Both the position numbers and the translations under genes were made by a program. Below, piece by piece: positions 19,865 through 29,874 of a DNA stretch of 64,000 bases. This DNA comes from Galeruca laticollis (taxonomy: Eukaryota; Arthropoda; Insecta; Coleoptera; Chrysomelidae). The stretch is taken from positions 44,849,231-44,913,230 of the forward strand of contig OY998180.1 in NCBI GenBank assembly GCA_963921935.1. The letters are read 5' to 3'. The notes below the pieces were generated by a model. It worked only from the letters and a program-made list of their open reading frames with translations. It did no database searches and was not told the DNA's origin. Each line of letters opens with the position of its first letter. The stretch's first letter is position 1.

Positions 19865-22389
19865 TTACCCCCCTCCTTAAATGGAAGTTCCTCCTGGAAC
19901 TTTTGTGTAGCCGAGACTGGATGTTTGAATCGGCAACTGGCCCCATTTCTACACTTTCCGATCTTATGGAAATAGCAGGGCACCGTCTTCATCGGATACT
20001 GATAACGGGGGTTGTAGCTGCAAATTAATATCTGGATACCGGTATCTTGAAAGATAATCTCTACCATGTTCCTGATGATTCGCCAATCCAACTGGTTACT
20101 CGCTATCTTAGGCATAGCCAGTTTCTTCACGATGGATTCCAACACATGGTCTCGGAGGTTTCGAAGTGCTTCCCACACATCGCGGTAGGTAGGTCGATCT
20201 TGAAATTCATTTTTAGTTACGACGTAGAAGACGTACCGCGAATTATGTTTCATTTTCAGTGTCTTGCCAGGGGCTGGAATCTGGTTTTCAAGTTTTTCTA
20301 ATTGCCCGAACTTCTTTCGAAAGACGGTTGCCAATCCTCGTGCGTTCTTGATACGGGCGGGGATGTTGTATGCCAGTGAATAATCTTCCGGGAGAGTGAA
20401 CAGATCTTGTTGTTGTTCCGAAGTGACTCCATATCTAGCTTTCCCGGTACCTCCATACGTGCCCATAAATTCCTCGAAGGTAGGGTCAGACACATCTCGA
20501 ATAAGGTTTACTCCTTCCTGCAGGTCATGGTCTCCTTCGAATGGCGCTAGTCGGTTTTGGTGAACTACTTTTGGTTTTCCGTTGGGGATCTTGCTTATGC
20601 GATATATAACATCATTGATCCTTTTCTTGATTAAGTATGGACCTTCCCAGGATTTTTGTAATTTTGGAGAAAATCCTTTTCTCCTCGTCGGGTTGTGTAA
20701 CCATACTTTGTCCCCTTCTTTAAAACCGCCTTCTGTGGCCTGCGTGTCGTACCGACTTTTCATTTTGTCGCTGGCAATTTGAAGATTTGTTCGAACTAAT
20801 TCATGAATATCATCCAGCCTTCTTCTCAATTGGATTGCGTAGTCTTCGCCTGCTAGATCTTCTCCAGGCCGGCAGCCAAATTCCAGGTCACAAGGAAGCC
20901 TCATTTCACGTCCAAACAGGATTTTTGCCGGTGTTTCACCCGTGGACTCATTGACGGCAGATCGATAAGCTAATGCGAATAAGGAAAGATATTGGTCCCA
21001 ATCTCTCTGATGGCTGGATACTACTTTGGACAAGTATTTTCCAATAGTCCTGTTCATTCTCTCGACCATTCCATCTGACTGTGGATGTAATGCTGTTGTC
21101 CTGGCCTTCTTCATTCCCAGCTTCTCGAAAATCTCCTGGAATAGATGACTTTCGAAATTTCTTTCCTGGTCGCTGTGGACTTCCAAGGGCACTCCATATC
21201 GGCTGATAAATTCTTTCACCAATACATCTGCTACAGTTGTGGCCTCTTGGTTCGGGATCGCGTAAATTTCCACCCACTTTGTGAAATAATCCATTACAAC
21301 CAGTATGTATTTGCTACCATTTTCTGTCGTCGGAAATGGTCCAGCGATATCTAAAGCAATCCTTTCGAAAGGGCTTCCAACATTGTACTGTTTCATGGGT
21401 GCCTTTCTCTTGCGATGTGGTCCATTACTCGTAGCACAAGTCGTACATTTCTTACACCAGTCCTTCACATCGTCGGAGCTGTTCATCCAATAAAACCTTT
21501 CACGGACTCGCTGAAGGGTTTTCTTCACTCCCAGATGACCACCCGATGGACTGTCGTGTAACTTCTTCAGTACCTCAGCTAATCTTGTTCTCGGGATAAC
21601 TAGCTGCCTCCTCATCTCTGAACCATCATCGTTTTCAAGGACTCTTTTCAACAGCCCTTCTTCCAGGACTAGGGAGTCCCACTGAGCCCAATACGCCTTG
21701 AGTTTCGGTGAAAATTTTGACACTTCTTGCCAGGTAGGTCGCCGATTTTCCTCCTTCCATTGCCGGATCATCTTCAGGTGAGGATCATTCTCCTGATCTT
21801 CTCTGATCCTGGTGGGTGACCATTCCTCGTTGACTACTGTAATTCTTGACACTGCAACTTCCTTCGATTTCGACTTGTTGCATTGTGAATAGTCTACAGG
21901 GCATGACCGTCTAGGCAAAGAGTTGGCTTTTCGGTGATTCACATCAGCTGGATGTTCACCCCCGTCTGATTTCCCCTGTGACTGGCGTTCTTGGGTTACA
22001 GGAGTCTTGGGGCGCTTAGACGAACTGCGTACGTGCTGTAGCTCGCCACACTTCCGGCATATGATCTTCTTCTGCTTCTTGTCTGCCATACCTTTCAACA
22101 AGTTGACGATCTGGTCAAGTTTGTCATCGTCATCTTCTTCCTGCATAGTCCTACCTTTGTTGTACCACGAGCTCTCCGTGGCTGCTTTGCATTTAAGAGG
22201 TTCTTGGTTTGCAGGAGTCGTAGTACGCTTACACGAACTGCGTGCATGCTCTAGCTCGCCACAATTACAGCACCTGATCTTCTTCGGCTTCACGTCTACC
22301 ATACCTTTCAACAGGTTGACGATCTGGTCAAGTCTGTCATCGTCACCTTTTTCCTGCATGGTCCTACCCTTACTGTATCCCGAAGCCAA
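19816..22389 (-). CDS. Gag zinc knuckles - integrase - macro domain - CCCH finger fusion
   Basis: An open frame of 857 codons, uninterrupted; the first ATG is only where the frame becomes open. Residues 1-150 hold two tandem copies of a 71-residue gag C-terminal unit. The first has a good C-X2-C-X4-H-X4-C knuckle; the second has lost the last Cys. Residues 150-260 look like the RNase H/integrase junction. Integrase follows: HHCC finger (about 275-320), catalytic Asp in ALDIAGPF (about 343), second Asp in HSDQERNF, Glu in GMVERMNRT (about 439), and a C-terminal domain to about 640. Residues 662-793 are a macro domain of the TARG1/OARD1 type (LFTLPEDYSLAYN, VFRKKFG, YVVTKNEFQDRPTYRDVWEA, LAMPKI, QLDW). 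Residues 803-823 form C-X7-C-X5-C-X3-H. The 3' end of the frame runs 49 bases into the LTR. Confidence 0.88.
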   Translation of the reverse strand: MASGYSKGRTMQEKGDDDRLDQIVNLLKGMVDVKPKKIRCCNCGELEHARSSCKRTTTPANQEPLKCKAATESSWYNKGRTMQEEDDDDKLDQIVNLLKGMADKKQKKIICRKCGELQHVRSSSKRPKTPVTQERQSQGKSDGGEHPADVNHRKANSLPRRSCPVDYSQCNKSKSKEVAVSRITVVNEEWSPTRIREDQENDPHLKMIRQWKEENRRPTWQEVSKFSPKLKAYWAQWDSLVLEEGLLKRVLENDDGSEMRRQLVIPRTRLAEVLKKLHDSPSGGHLGVKKTLQRVRERFYWMNSSDDVKDWCKKCTTCATSNGPHRKRKAPMKQYNVGSPFERIALDIAGPFPTTENGSKYILVVMDYFTKWVEIYAIPNQEATTVADVLVKEFISRYGVPLEVHSDQERNFESHLFQEIFEKLGMKKARTTALHPQSDGMVERMNRTIGKYLSKVVSSHQRDWDQYLSLFALAYRSAVNESTGETPAKILFGREMRLPCDLEFGCRPGEDLAGEDYAIQLRRRLDDIHELVRTNLQIASDKMKSRYDTQATEGGFKEGDKVWLHNPTRRKGFSPKLQKSWEGPYLIKKRINDVIYRISKIPNGKPKVVHQNRLAPFEGDHDLQEGVNLIRDVSDPTFEEFMGTYGGTGKARYGVTSEQQQDLFTLPEDYSLAYNIPARIKNARGLATVFRKKFGQLEKLENQIPAPGKTLKMKHNSRYVFYVVTKNEFQDRPTYRDVWEALRNLRDHVLESIVKKLAMPKIASNQLDWRIIRNMVEIIFQDTGIQILICSYNPRYQYPMKTVPCYFHKIGKCRNGASCRFKHPVSATQKFQEELPFKEGGNVTKQHTGIVPKTDSV

Positions 22390-22405
22390 CGTGGCTGCTT
22401 CATAT

Positions 22406-23551
22406 TCAATGCATCAATGTTTTAGGATGTGCTAATCGAAGCGTCTTCTCCATTTCGTGGTCACATAAGCCGTCAATAAAGGCCTGGATGCCTAAACATT
22501 CCATCATGTTCTCTGGTGCTGATGGATACGCAAATTGGACTAGTCGGGCAATATCCATTTCATACTCTTGAAGGGTTTCGTCACGTTTCCGCCTTCGGTT
22601 CTTCAGCTGGAATCTGTACAAATGTTCTAAATGTTCGTGACCGTATCGTATGTCCAGCTTCTTTTTCAGCTGTTCAAAGTCATCCGTTTCTTCAACTGGT
22701 ATCGTCTGAAGTACATCTAAGGCATCTCCCCGAAGCGCGATGGTTAAGTTTACTGCCTTCTCTCTATCGGACCAATTATTTACTCTAGCGGCTGCTTCAA
22801 ACTGTTTTACGTAATTGGTCCACGACATCTTTCCATCGAACGTTGGGGCCTTGACTCGGGTAAAACTGCCAGTATCATCTGTCTTGGGTTGTGTTTCTGG
22901 CTTGCAGATCTCGATCCTTTTCTTCTGCTGAAGTGTCTTGTGTTCTTAAATCTGCAATCTTTGTCTCTAACTCCTTGATTTTCTCGTCCATCTGATTTCC
23001 CATCGTTGTAATCTTATTCTCCATGTCTGATTTTATTTTCTCGTTCATCGTTGTCATCTTATTTTCAATGTCTTATTTTAGAGACGAAATTTTATTCTCG
23101 ACGTCAGCAGCAATGTCATTTTTTAACGATAAGATATCGGCAGAAATGTCATTTTTCATAGTGGAAATCTTCTCGACCATATTAGTAGAAATATCATTCT
23201 TCATAGTGGAAATCTTCTCGTCCATATTAGTAGAAATATCATTCTTCATAGTGGAAATCTTCTCGTCCATATTAGTAGAAATATCATTCTTCATAGTAGA
23301 AATATCGTTTTTTATAGCCGAAATATCGTTTTTCACATTCGTTAAAATCTTCTCTTCCATGGCAGAAATTGACGAAATTAAGATGGAAGCTTCGTCATTA
23401 AATAAAAATGTTTCTGGATTCAAGCAGTCACTTACCAGTGCCACTTTGAGTCTTTCTACTAATTCACTCTTCTTACCGGACGTTTCCAACTCACGATCTT
23501 CCAATTATGCTCTTAATTCCACGACTTTCAGATCACATAGTCTCTTGGCCA
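22406..23551 (-). pseudogene. Gag of the macro-domain gypsy, with SAP-like N-terminus, broken
   Basis: Starts MAKRLCDLKVVELRA. With the following LEDRELETSGKKSELVERLK it forms a SAP-like motif. A TAA interrupts it about 15 codons in (near 23505). A coiled coil follows, containing about three tandem copies of a 15-residue unit (MKNDISTNMDEKIST; 45 bp). Another stop occurs near 23073, then more coiled coil to 22875, then a capsid-like block (WTNYVKQFEAAARVNNW...ALRGDALDVLQTI...YRFQLKNRRR) ending at 22406. A frameshift there separates it from the zinc knuckles in the next frame. Because of these lesions this copy probably cannot make full-length Gag. Confidence 0.8.
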
Positions 23552-23596
23552 TTTTTACGTAGCAATTTATTTATATTACCCCACACCTGACACCAA

Positions 23597-24086
23597 TGTA
23601 ATGTTTTTCTAATTTATTTAAACAATAAACGGGTGGGATACATTTTAAACACACGGTATGGCTACTTACTAATTTATTTAAACACTAACTCACTAACACT
23701 TAATTTATATATACTTAACTAATCACTTAATTATTAATTTATATTAACTGTATATTCACTCAAACTAATTTATATAAACACTTTATATTCACTTATTTAC
23801 TGTTTAACTCACGATGTCAAATTATAAACTAAACTCACTCTTCCTGATCAGTCCCTTATATATTAAAGCCGTTTTTACTAGTAAATTCTGGGCTGCGGCT
23901 TACACAGTCACGAATAATTTTTCTGGCCTTTTCTAGATAACTCTGGTCACAAAAACAATGTTTTCATAAGATAGTCGTGAACTCGTAAACATTTTTTTAT
24001 AACTGCGTATCCGCCATAATTTTAACTTTTATACCTGGCTTAGACAGTCGGTTTTAGGGACTATACCAGTGTGCTGTTTCGTAACA
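23597..24086 (-). repeat. 5' LTR of the macro-domain gypsy element
   Basis: Near-identical partner of 19377-19864. Its inner edge at 23597 abuts the primer-binding-like site. Its outer edge is followed by the ATTA target duplication. Confidence 0.92.
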
Positions 24087-24092
24087 ATTATA

Positions 24093-24281
24093 AAGATTGA
24101 TGCATGTCATAAATGTTTTATCTTTAAATCTAAATCAAGAAAGGAGATTTATTATATAAAAAGGTATAAATTATTGAATATAATTAAGCGTAATAATTAA
24201 TTATAATCGAATGTAATAAATCTCCTTTCTTGAATTAGATTTAAATGTAAAACATTTATGAGGTGCATCAATCTTGATAAT
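24093..24281. repeat. MITE with about 65-bp terminal inverted repeats
   Basis: The left arm ATAAAGATTGATGCATGTCA... through AGAAAGGAGATTTATTA pairs with the right arm ending ...GCATCAATCTTGATA. The two arms match over about 65 bp with a few changes and are separated by a short AT-rich loop. It lies immediately outside the ATTA duplication of the gypsy element, so the gypsy may have landed at its edge. Confidence 0.75.
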
Positions 24282-25466
24282 GTATGAAGTATATAATGTG
24301 ACTTCCCCTTGTTTACTCTTTGATCTGTAGTAGAAACTGACAAAGTTTTAATTGTTTAATTTTATCGTGGGAAGAAATTCACTTTTTAGCCAATTCACTG
24401 AAACATGGAACATGGTAGAAATGACTTTGTAACAATATATTTAAAATATATATCCTCTTTGTTTGTATTGGATTGAATATTTTAGTGAAAAATTGAGAAA
24501 TACTGGTTTTCGACTGGTGAATGTAGTGCCCGTCGGAATGTTTATATATTATGCTCCTTTTATTAGTTGAGGATAAGTCATATTTATTATAAGACTCATT
24601 GAGAAACAGCAGCTATTTTTAACAACAGACTTACGAATATAAATATTCAGCATTCGACAGTTATAAAAATTGTAAATAAATTTAAGATGTCTGGATGTGT
24701 TCACAATAATTTCAAAACAATACGCCAGAAGCGGGTTGCCAGTGAGGACACGGAATTACAAATGATGCTATTTGTAGTAGAACATCCTAAATTTACATTG
24801 AGAAAAAGAATGTCTTTGATCCGAAATAAAGTAATTAGAGGTGCAATGCCGCAAACATTTTAAAAAGTGACAAATATCATCCATACAAACCCCAGTTTGT
24901 TGATACATTGATAGAAATAGATTATGATAGACGGTTTGCTTGTTGAGAAGAGGATCCCTTTTTGTTAAGAAATATCATTTTTACTGATGAGACACATTCA
25001 CATCAAATGGAACTATCTGTTCACAAAATTGTCACTGGTGGTGTGACAAAAATCCTCACTTTACTTTCAAAACTCGCGACCAATATTCATTCAAAACCAA
25101 CGTATGGTGTATTTATAAAAATGAAGTAATAGGACCTTATTTTGTTCGACATTCAATGAATGATGAACGTTTCTAAATTTTTTACAAAATATAAAACGAT
25201 TTTATTAGCGAACAACCTTAATAGACTGACAGAGTATGTATATGGTTTCAACAAGACGGTGCTACATGCCATACCACAGTAGTTGCGAGGGAATACCTTG
25301 AAACTGTTTTCAATGACTAAAGTAATACATAGATATTCATAAATTTTTTGGCCGGCTACATCTCCAAACTTAACACCTCTGGATTATTTCTTATGGGGCT
25401 ACTTAAAATATAGGGTTTACCAGCAAAGGCAAAATATTGATAATTTGGAAAGGACAATTATAGAAG

Positions 25467-27280
25467 GCTCATTCATTCACGAGTCAAAACTCATTAGAGT
25501 CGGATCGTTATTAAGTCGTCAATATCATAACAAATTTAAAACGTGTTTTTTGTCATCATTAAAATGTGATAATAAAACTTGTAAGAATGCTGTTTCTCTG
25601 CAAAATTGGTAAATATTCCTTAAATTTACTTATTTGCGTTGGAAATAAATAGGCCAGTCACTGAGTTACAGACTGTTTATCTGAGCTGAGATTTACTTAT
25701 ATATTTCTTTTTATTTCTATTTCTAGCTATTGATTGTGATTTTGGTATCCAGGATCACATCAATATGTCAAACCTCCCCTCACAACCACTGCTCTCAAAT
25801 ACCACTTCTTCAACCCCCACTAAACAATCTATCTCAATAAACACAAATACCCCTTCAACACCCATAACTTATGCCGCGGCTACTTCCCCAAGACTACCTC
25901 CTCCCCCGGTACCATCTCGAGATAAAGCCATCATTATGCCTTCTATCCCCAACACTGTACTATTCGATTATATCAAAGCAATAGGTAACGTTGTCTCTCT
26001 TAAAAACGTACATTTCGCTTCCAGAATCTCTCATGGCCGCATTTGTATTTATTTATCATTTACCACTCAAGTCGATGACCTTCTAAAATCGAATCAAAAC
26101 ATCTTAGTTAATTCCAATGTCATTCCTATTCGTCGGCCTATTTCCCCCACCAAAAGAATCCTTATTTCCAATGCCAGTCCTTCCATTCCACATTCCGTTA
26201 TTGAAAAAGCCCTGTATGACCAAGGATTAACACTTACCTCTCCTATTTCATACGTCAAATGTGGCTCGCCTGATGATGAATACGCACATGTCCTGAGCTT
26301 CTGCCGTGTAACTTACGTTCTGTCCACCAGTAACGATTTTTCACTGCAAACTTCGATTCTTATTACGCATGAAAATACATCACACAGAATATTCATTTCT
26401 ATTGATAAACTTGAATGCTTTCTTTGCAAGCAGGCTGGACATACCGCTGAACCATGTCCCAATACTTCCCACGACCTTCCCCCACTATTAAATACTTCCG
26501 TCAATCTTGAACCCTGCACTTCAGCTGACCCAGCTACTACTGATACCTTTTCAGACAATCCCGAATTACCCTCTCAAGTGCCACTCGCTCCCTCCTCTCC
26601 TGTACCTGGCGTAAAACGACCCCGATCTAATAATAGCACACTTGACTCTCCGCAGTCTATATCACCTTCCAATACGCCTCTCGCTAATCCCAATCCAATG
26701 CCTCCCCCAGAATTCCCAAATTCTAATTCAAAAAAATCTGCAAAAAAAAGAACCAAAAAATCCAAACTGGCTGAAGATGATTGACACAATATAAGCCCCG
26801 AATCACGTTCTATCATACATAAACTTTTTGAAGAGTCTCCTAAATCCTTCTCCCTTAATAGTATCCAACTTATTGCGTTCCTCGAAAATACTTTCCGCGT
26901 CAACGACCCTCTACCTGAAGCCAATAAATTTATCTCCGACACTGCTTCTGTACTGAAAGATCTATCCTTAATTTATTCTAATATCAACGAAAGATCTTTG
27001 AAAAATCGCATTACTCGTTTGACCAATAAAATTAAATTTAAACTTCACCCCGACCAAAACAATCTTACTGACCTAAGGTCTAACCTCAAGGAAATGCTCC
27101 ACTGTCCCACCGAGATCAAGAAAGTCTTACAGTTTCTGAAAGCTACGCATCTCTACCATAAAATCAAATTTAAAAATTAGTAATAGTTGTTATTTAATAT
27201 CATGTAACTATTTGTAATTATTTTTCTGTGCCAATGACCTGCGCTGTCGAGGCACGTTAAGCTAAAATAAAAAAAAAAAA
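25467..27280 (+). mobile_element. ORF1-only LINE (half-LINE) with exact 11-bp target duplications
   Basis: AATTATAGAAG occurs at 25456-25466 and 27281-27291, flanking the element. The host transposase reading frame is continuous once the insert and one repeat are ignored. The element has a 5' UTR of about 300 bp, one ORF1-type gene, a 3' UTR ending in a hairpin-like GACCTGCGCTGTCGAGGCA region, and a poly(A) tail of 14 or more. There is no endonuclease or RT gene. Because both ends are present, the lack of ORF2 is not 5' truncation. Confidence 0.88.
25765..27180 (+). pseudogene. LINE ORF1 (Gag-like) protein, one internal stop
   Basis: 339 codons open from MSNLPSQPLLSNTTSS to a TGA at 26782, then the same frame continues to 27180 (about 471 codons in all). 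The N-terminus is Ser/Thr/Pro-rich with ITYAAATS, common in Jockey/I-type ORF1. A central RRM-like region follows (NVVSLKNVHFASRISHGRIC...). One zinc knuckle CFLCKQAGHTAEPC fits C-X2-C-X4-H-X4-C at about residues 218-231. A basic KKSAKKRTKKSK stretch precedes the stop. The part after the stop is helical and basic. The frame is otherwise clean, so the stop may be recent, or TGA could be read through (inference). Confidence 0.75.
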
Positions 27281-27393
27281 AATTATAGAAGCATGTCAGG
27301 AAATTACTGCAGATATTATCAGGAATGTATTGAGGGAATTTGATAGACGATTCATTAAATGTTTAGAAAGAGATGGTGGATATATTGAGGCCT

Positions 27394-27854
27394 AAGTCAA
27401 TTGAAACAAAAAACAAATTATTTTATTTTCAATATATTGTTATGAATGTTACTTATTACTATTAGTTAACTTTTTTATCTTTTCATTTGCAAAATAAAAT
27501 ATCATGATATGGATGCATTAAGTATTCAATAGCAATGTACATAGTTACATAACTTAATAAAGAACCGAAAGGTTGTCATGTCTTTCAATAAAACATTGCA
27601 TATGTATTTTATTTAAACCAAAAATAATTTTTTCATGGCACATGGATAATATTGGAAATCTGACAATAGTTTTCTATTGGTACTTTACTCTTGAGTAAAA
27701 TTCATATTTTTTGACAAACCTTTTATATGGCTCAAAAAATTTGATATCTCATGGTTGTAGTTCAAGTTTTAGTCCATGCAGAACTTTTTATAAATAATGA
27801 CTTTTTTCATAAAACTAAGAATAAAAAAGATATGTGGTCCCGACATTGGACACA

Positions 27855-27910
<56 letters not shown>

Positions 27911-28039
27911 GTATCACTAAAATTGATCAAATCATTTGATAACCTTAAGGTCATTGATTTTAAGCACATACAATGTAGGATGTACTGTGTAAATATGAAA
28001 ATAGTTATGTATCGGTATTATTTATGAATATGATTTCAG
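27394..28039. other. End of intron 1
   Basis: AT-rich sequence with the 3' flank of the IS630 copy and an (AT)n run. No gene is seen. It ends in the exon 2 acceptor. Confidence 0.5.
27856..27905. repeat. (AT)n microsatellite
   Basis: Pure TA repeat, preceded by GGACACAG. The same kind of lead-in (GGGACACAGTG) precedes the repeat at 61167. Confidence 0.95.
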
Positions 28040-28288
28040 TCGGAGAGGTTAAAACAGGTAGTAAATGTTGGAAGATATAGACCTGCGGTATTATCAGATC
28101 CATATACTGCATTACTTAGAGATAGTATTGCTGATGGACCTAATGCAAAATCCCCAGTCAGTGAAAAAGAAATGGCACAGGCAGCTGAACAACAACTACA
28201 AGCATTTGAACAACTAATTTTACAACAACGTTGGGCACATCAACACATGAAAAATATATTAAAAGAAGCAGAGAGTAAACATAAGAAG
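28040..28288 (+). CDS. naus: CTTNBP2NL/Nausicaa-like, coding exon 2
   Basis: Eighty-three codons in phase 0, from acceptor TTTCAG (to 28039) to donor AAG|GTATGG (28289). The translation contains RYRPAVLSDPYTALLRD, which aligns with the conserved RYG-(x)n-DP-x-ALQRD stretch of the family. The end of the exon resembles the QERM-(x)n-AESRHKK helix. The exon continues exon 1 without a frame change, which supports the 27-kb intron. No transposon signature lies inside it. The predicted structure is mostly helical. Confidence 0.9.
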
Positions 28289-29001
28289 GTATGGTTATAA
28301 TTTCAATTGTTTCCCTATATTAGTAGCATCAGTAAGATAGATAATAAGTAATATAATATACAGCCAGTCAGTTACCAGGAATTGGTTATTTAAAAACTCT
28401 TTAAAGTAATCATGAAGAATTGTGTTTGCTCCACTGTTTTCTTTACTCATGTACAGTTTTAGCGTCATCTGGCAAGAATGTCTTAAATTTTGCATTGAAA
28501 ATGCATTTTTTTTTCTTACTGAGCTGAAACCAAAAACGGGACGTCAAAAGTGAAGGTGATGTTGACAGTTTTTTCAGTTTCGTAGTATTGTGCACTTGGA
28601 ATTCTTGCCAGGTGCGACAGTATATAGATTAACTTAGTATATGCAGTGTTTGAAAGCTGAACATAACCCATTATATAACCACTGATTCCACAGATGGCTG
28701 CGGCCGACATTCTCACTGATAGTACCGACATCGATTCCTCAAAAAGTATTTCAAAAATTGCTTCAATGGAAGAGTTATTACTTGGAGTAGTGTATTATTT
28801 TGGGCCTAGTTAGAAGGCGATCTAATAAATTTGGATGAATTATACATATTTTGTGTTCCACTGACTGATTCCTGACACTGCAATATGATTATTTATCAAG
28901 GAAACAAAATATATGTACAAAGTCAATTTTTAATGGCATATAGCTGGAGCACAATAAAGCTGTTGTGTTTGAAATAATTCATTCAGTATGCATTTTTCTA
29001 G
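28289..29001. other. Intron 2, no gene seen
   Basis: A 713-bp intron without recognisable transposon sequence. Open frames here have no family match. Confidence 0.6.
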
Positions 29002-29286
29002 GTCATACAAGAATTAGAAGAAGAAAAATGTAAGCATGAACATGACACAGCACAGGGTGATGACATCACATATGGGTTAGAAATGGAAAGGACTCGACTA
29101 AAACAAGAATTAGAGATGGAAAGAAACACAAGAAAAAAATTGGAAAAAGAATTAAAACGACAAATGGAAGTTGCAGAAGAGGAAAAAACTAGGCAAAAAC
29201 AGATTGTTCTTCTTTTAGTAGCTGAGCGAAAGAAAATTATTGTGAAGTATATTGAAGAAAGAAAGAGGAGTGAGGATTTAGCTCAG
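29002..29286 (+). CDS. naus: CTTNBP2NL/Nausicaa-like, coding exon 3 (coiled coil)
   Basis: Ninety-five codons in phase 0, bounded by acceptor TTTTTCTAG (to 29001) and donor CAG|GTTAAT (29287). The stretch HEHDTAQGDDITYGLEMER is diagnostic: the vertebrate paralogues carry a nearly identical H-x-x-DTA-x-GDD-(I/V)-TY-x-LE-x-ER segment. The rest is a charged heptad coiled coil rich in Glu, Lys and Arg. This is the best-conserved part of the family and the strongest reason for the gene identification. Confidence 0.93.
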
Positions 29287-29639
29287 GTTAATGTTACATT
29301 TTGCTTTAAATTGTCTATTTGCTTTTCATACTATTTGTCAGATATAGTTTAAACTGTGCCCAAGAGAACAGTGTTCTAAAAATTGAATGAATATATAAAA
29401 CAAGAAAATAAAATATTGTGGTAAAGTTAAACTTAATATCATGTGAAATTTATGTATTGTCTTCTACAATACAAAATGGCTGTGAACTATGTCTAAGTGT
29501 GTAACTGTATAAATGATTTATTTATTTATTTACCAGTATAATTTACATGTAATATGCATATAAAATAGACAAAAAAAATACACGTAAAACCACAAGAGAA
29601 GAAAATTCATGTGCGTGGACTGGTTTAGTATAACTAAGG

Positions 29640-29641
<2 letters not shown>

Positions 29642-29705
<64 letters not shown>
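29642..29705. repeat. (AT)n microsatellite
   Basis: Pure TA repeat. It is flanked by a short inverted repeat (GTATAACTAAGG on the left, CTTAGTTATACC on the right), which could have helped the tract form a cruciform. Confidence 0.95.
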
Positions 29706-29708
<3 letters not shown>

Positions 29709-29810
29709 TCAGTCAACAGCTTTGCTCCCAAGTTTTACACACTTACTTAGTTATACCGTACTTAAGACGGGTAATGACCCAGAAACATTCATGCCTGTGT
29801 TTACCACTCT

Positions 29811-29814
<4 letters not shown>

Positions 29815-29873
<59 letters not shown>
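29815..29873. repeat. (AT)n microsatellite
   Basis: Pure TA repeat at the 3' end of the second Penelope-like element. Confidence 0.95.

Positions 29874-29874
<1 letters not shown>

Larger units (their letters stand above)
19377..24086 (-). mobile_element. Complete Ty3/gypsy element with integrase-macro-CCCH protein
   Basis: Two LTRs of about 488 and 490 bp (19377-19864, 23597-24086) start TGTAATG and end TAACA on the + strand, with few differences between them. ATTA flanks both sides (19373-19376, 24087-24090), a 4-bp target duplication. On the minus strand a purine tract AGGAGGGGGG (about 19867-19877) precedes the 3' LTR, and TGGTGTCAGGTGTGGGG follows the 5' LTR as primer-binding site. Only 4.7 kb long: protease, RT and RNase H are missing. 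Confidence 0.92.
24687..27393 (+). pseudogene. IS630/DDE_3 transposase, decayed and split by a LINE
   Basis: The N-terminal part reads SGCVHNNFKTIRQKRVASED (family helix-turn-helix region). Later come IIFTDETHSHQ (first catalytic Asp), then WPATSPNLTPLDYFLWGYLK (family-diagnostic block), then NLERTIIE up to 25466. After a 1.8-kb retroelement the frame resumes at 27281 with IIEACQEITADIIRNVL and ends at 27393. Many frameshifts and a middle deletion are present; the QDGAxxH block around 25255 survives in another frame. Confidence 0.75.

Noticed and set aside
19900..22830. Many + strand frames across the macro-domain gypsy (for example 22007-22435)
   Set aside because: Antisense of the real minus-strand gag-integrase frame.
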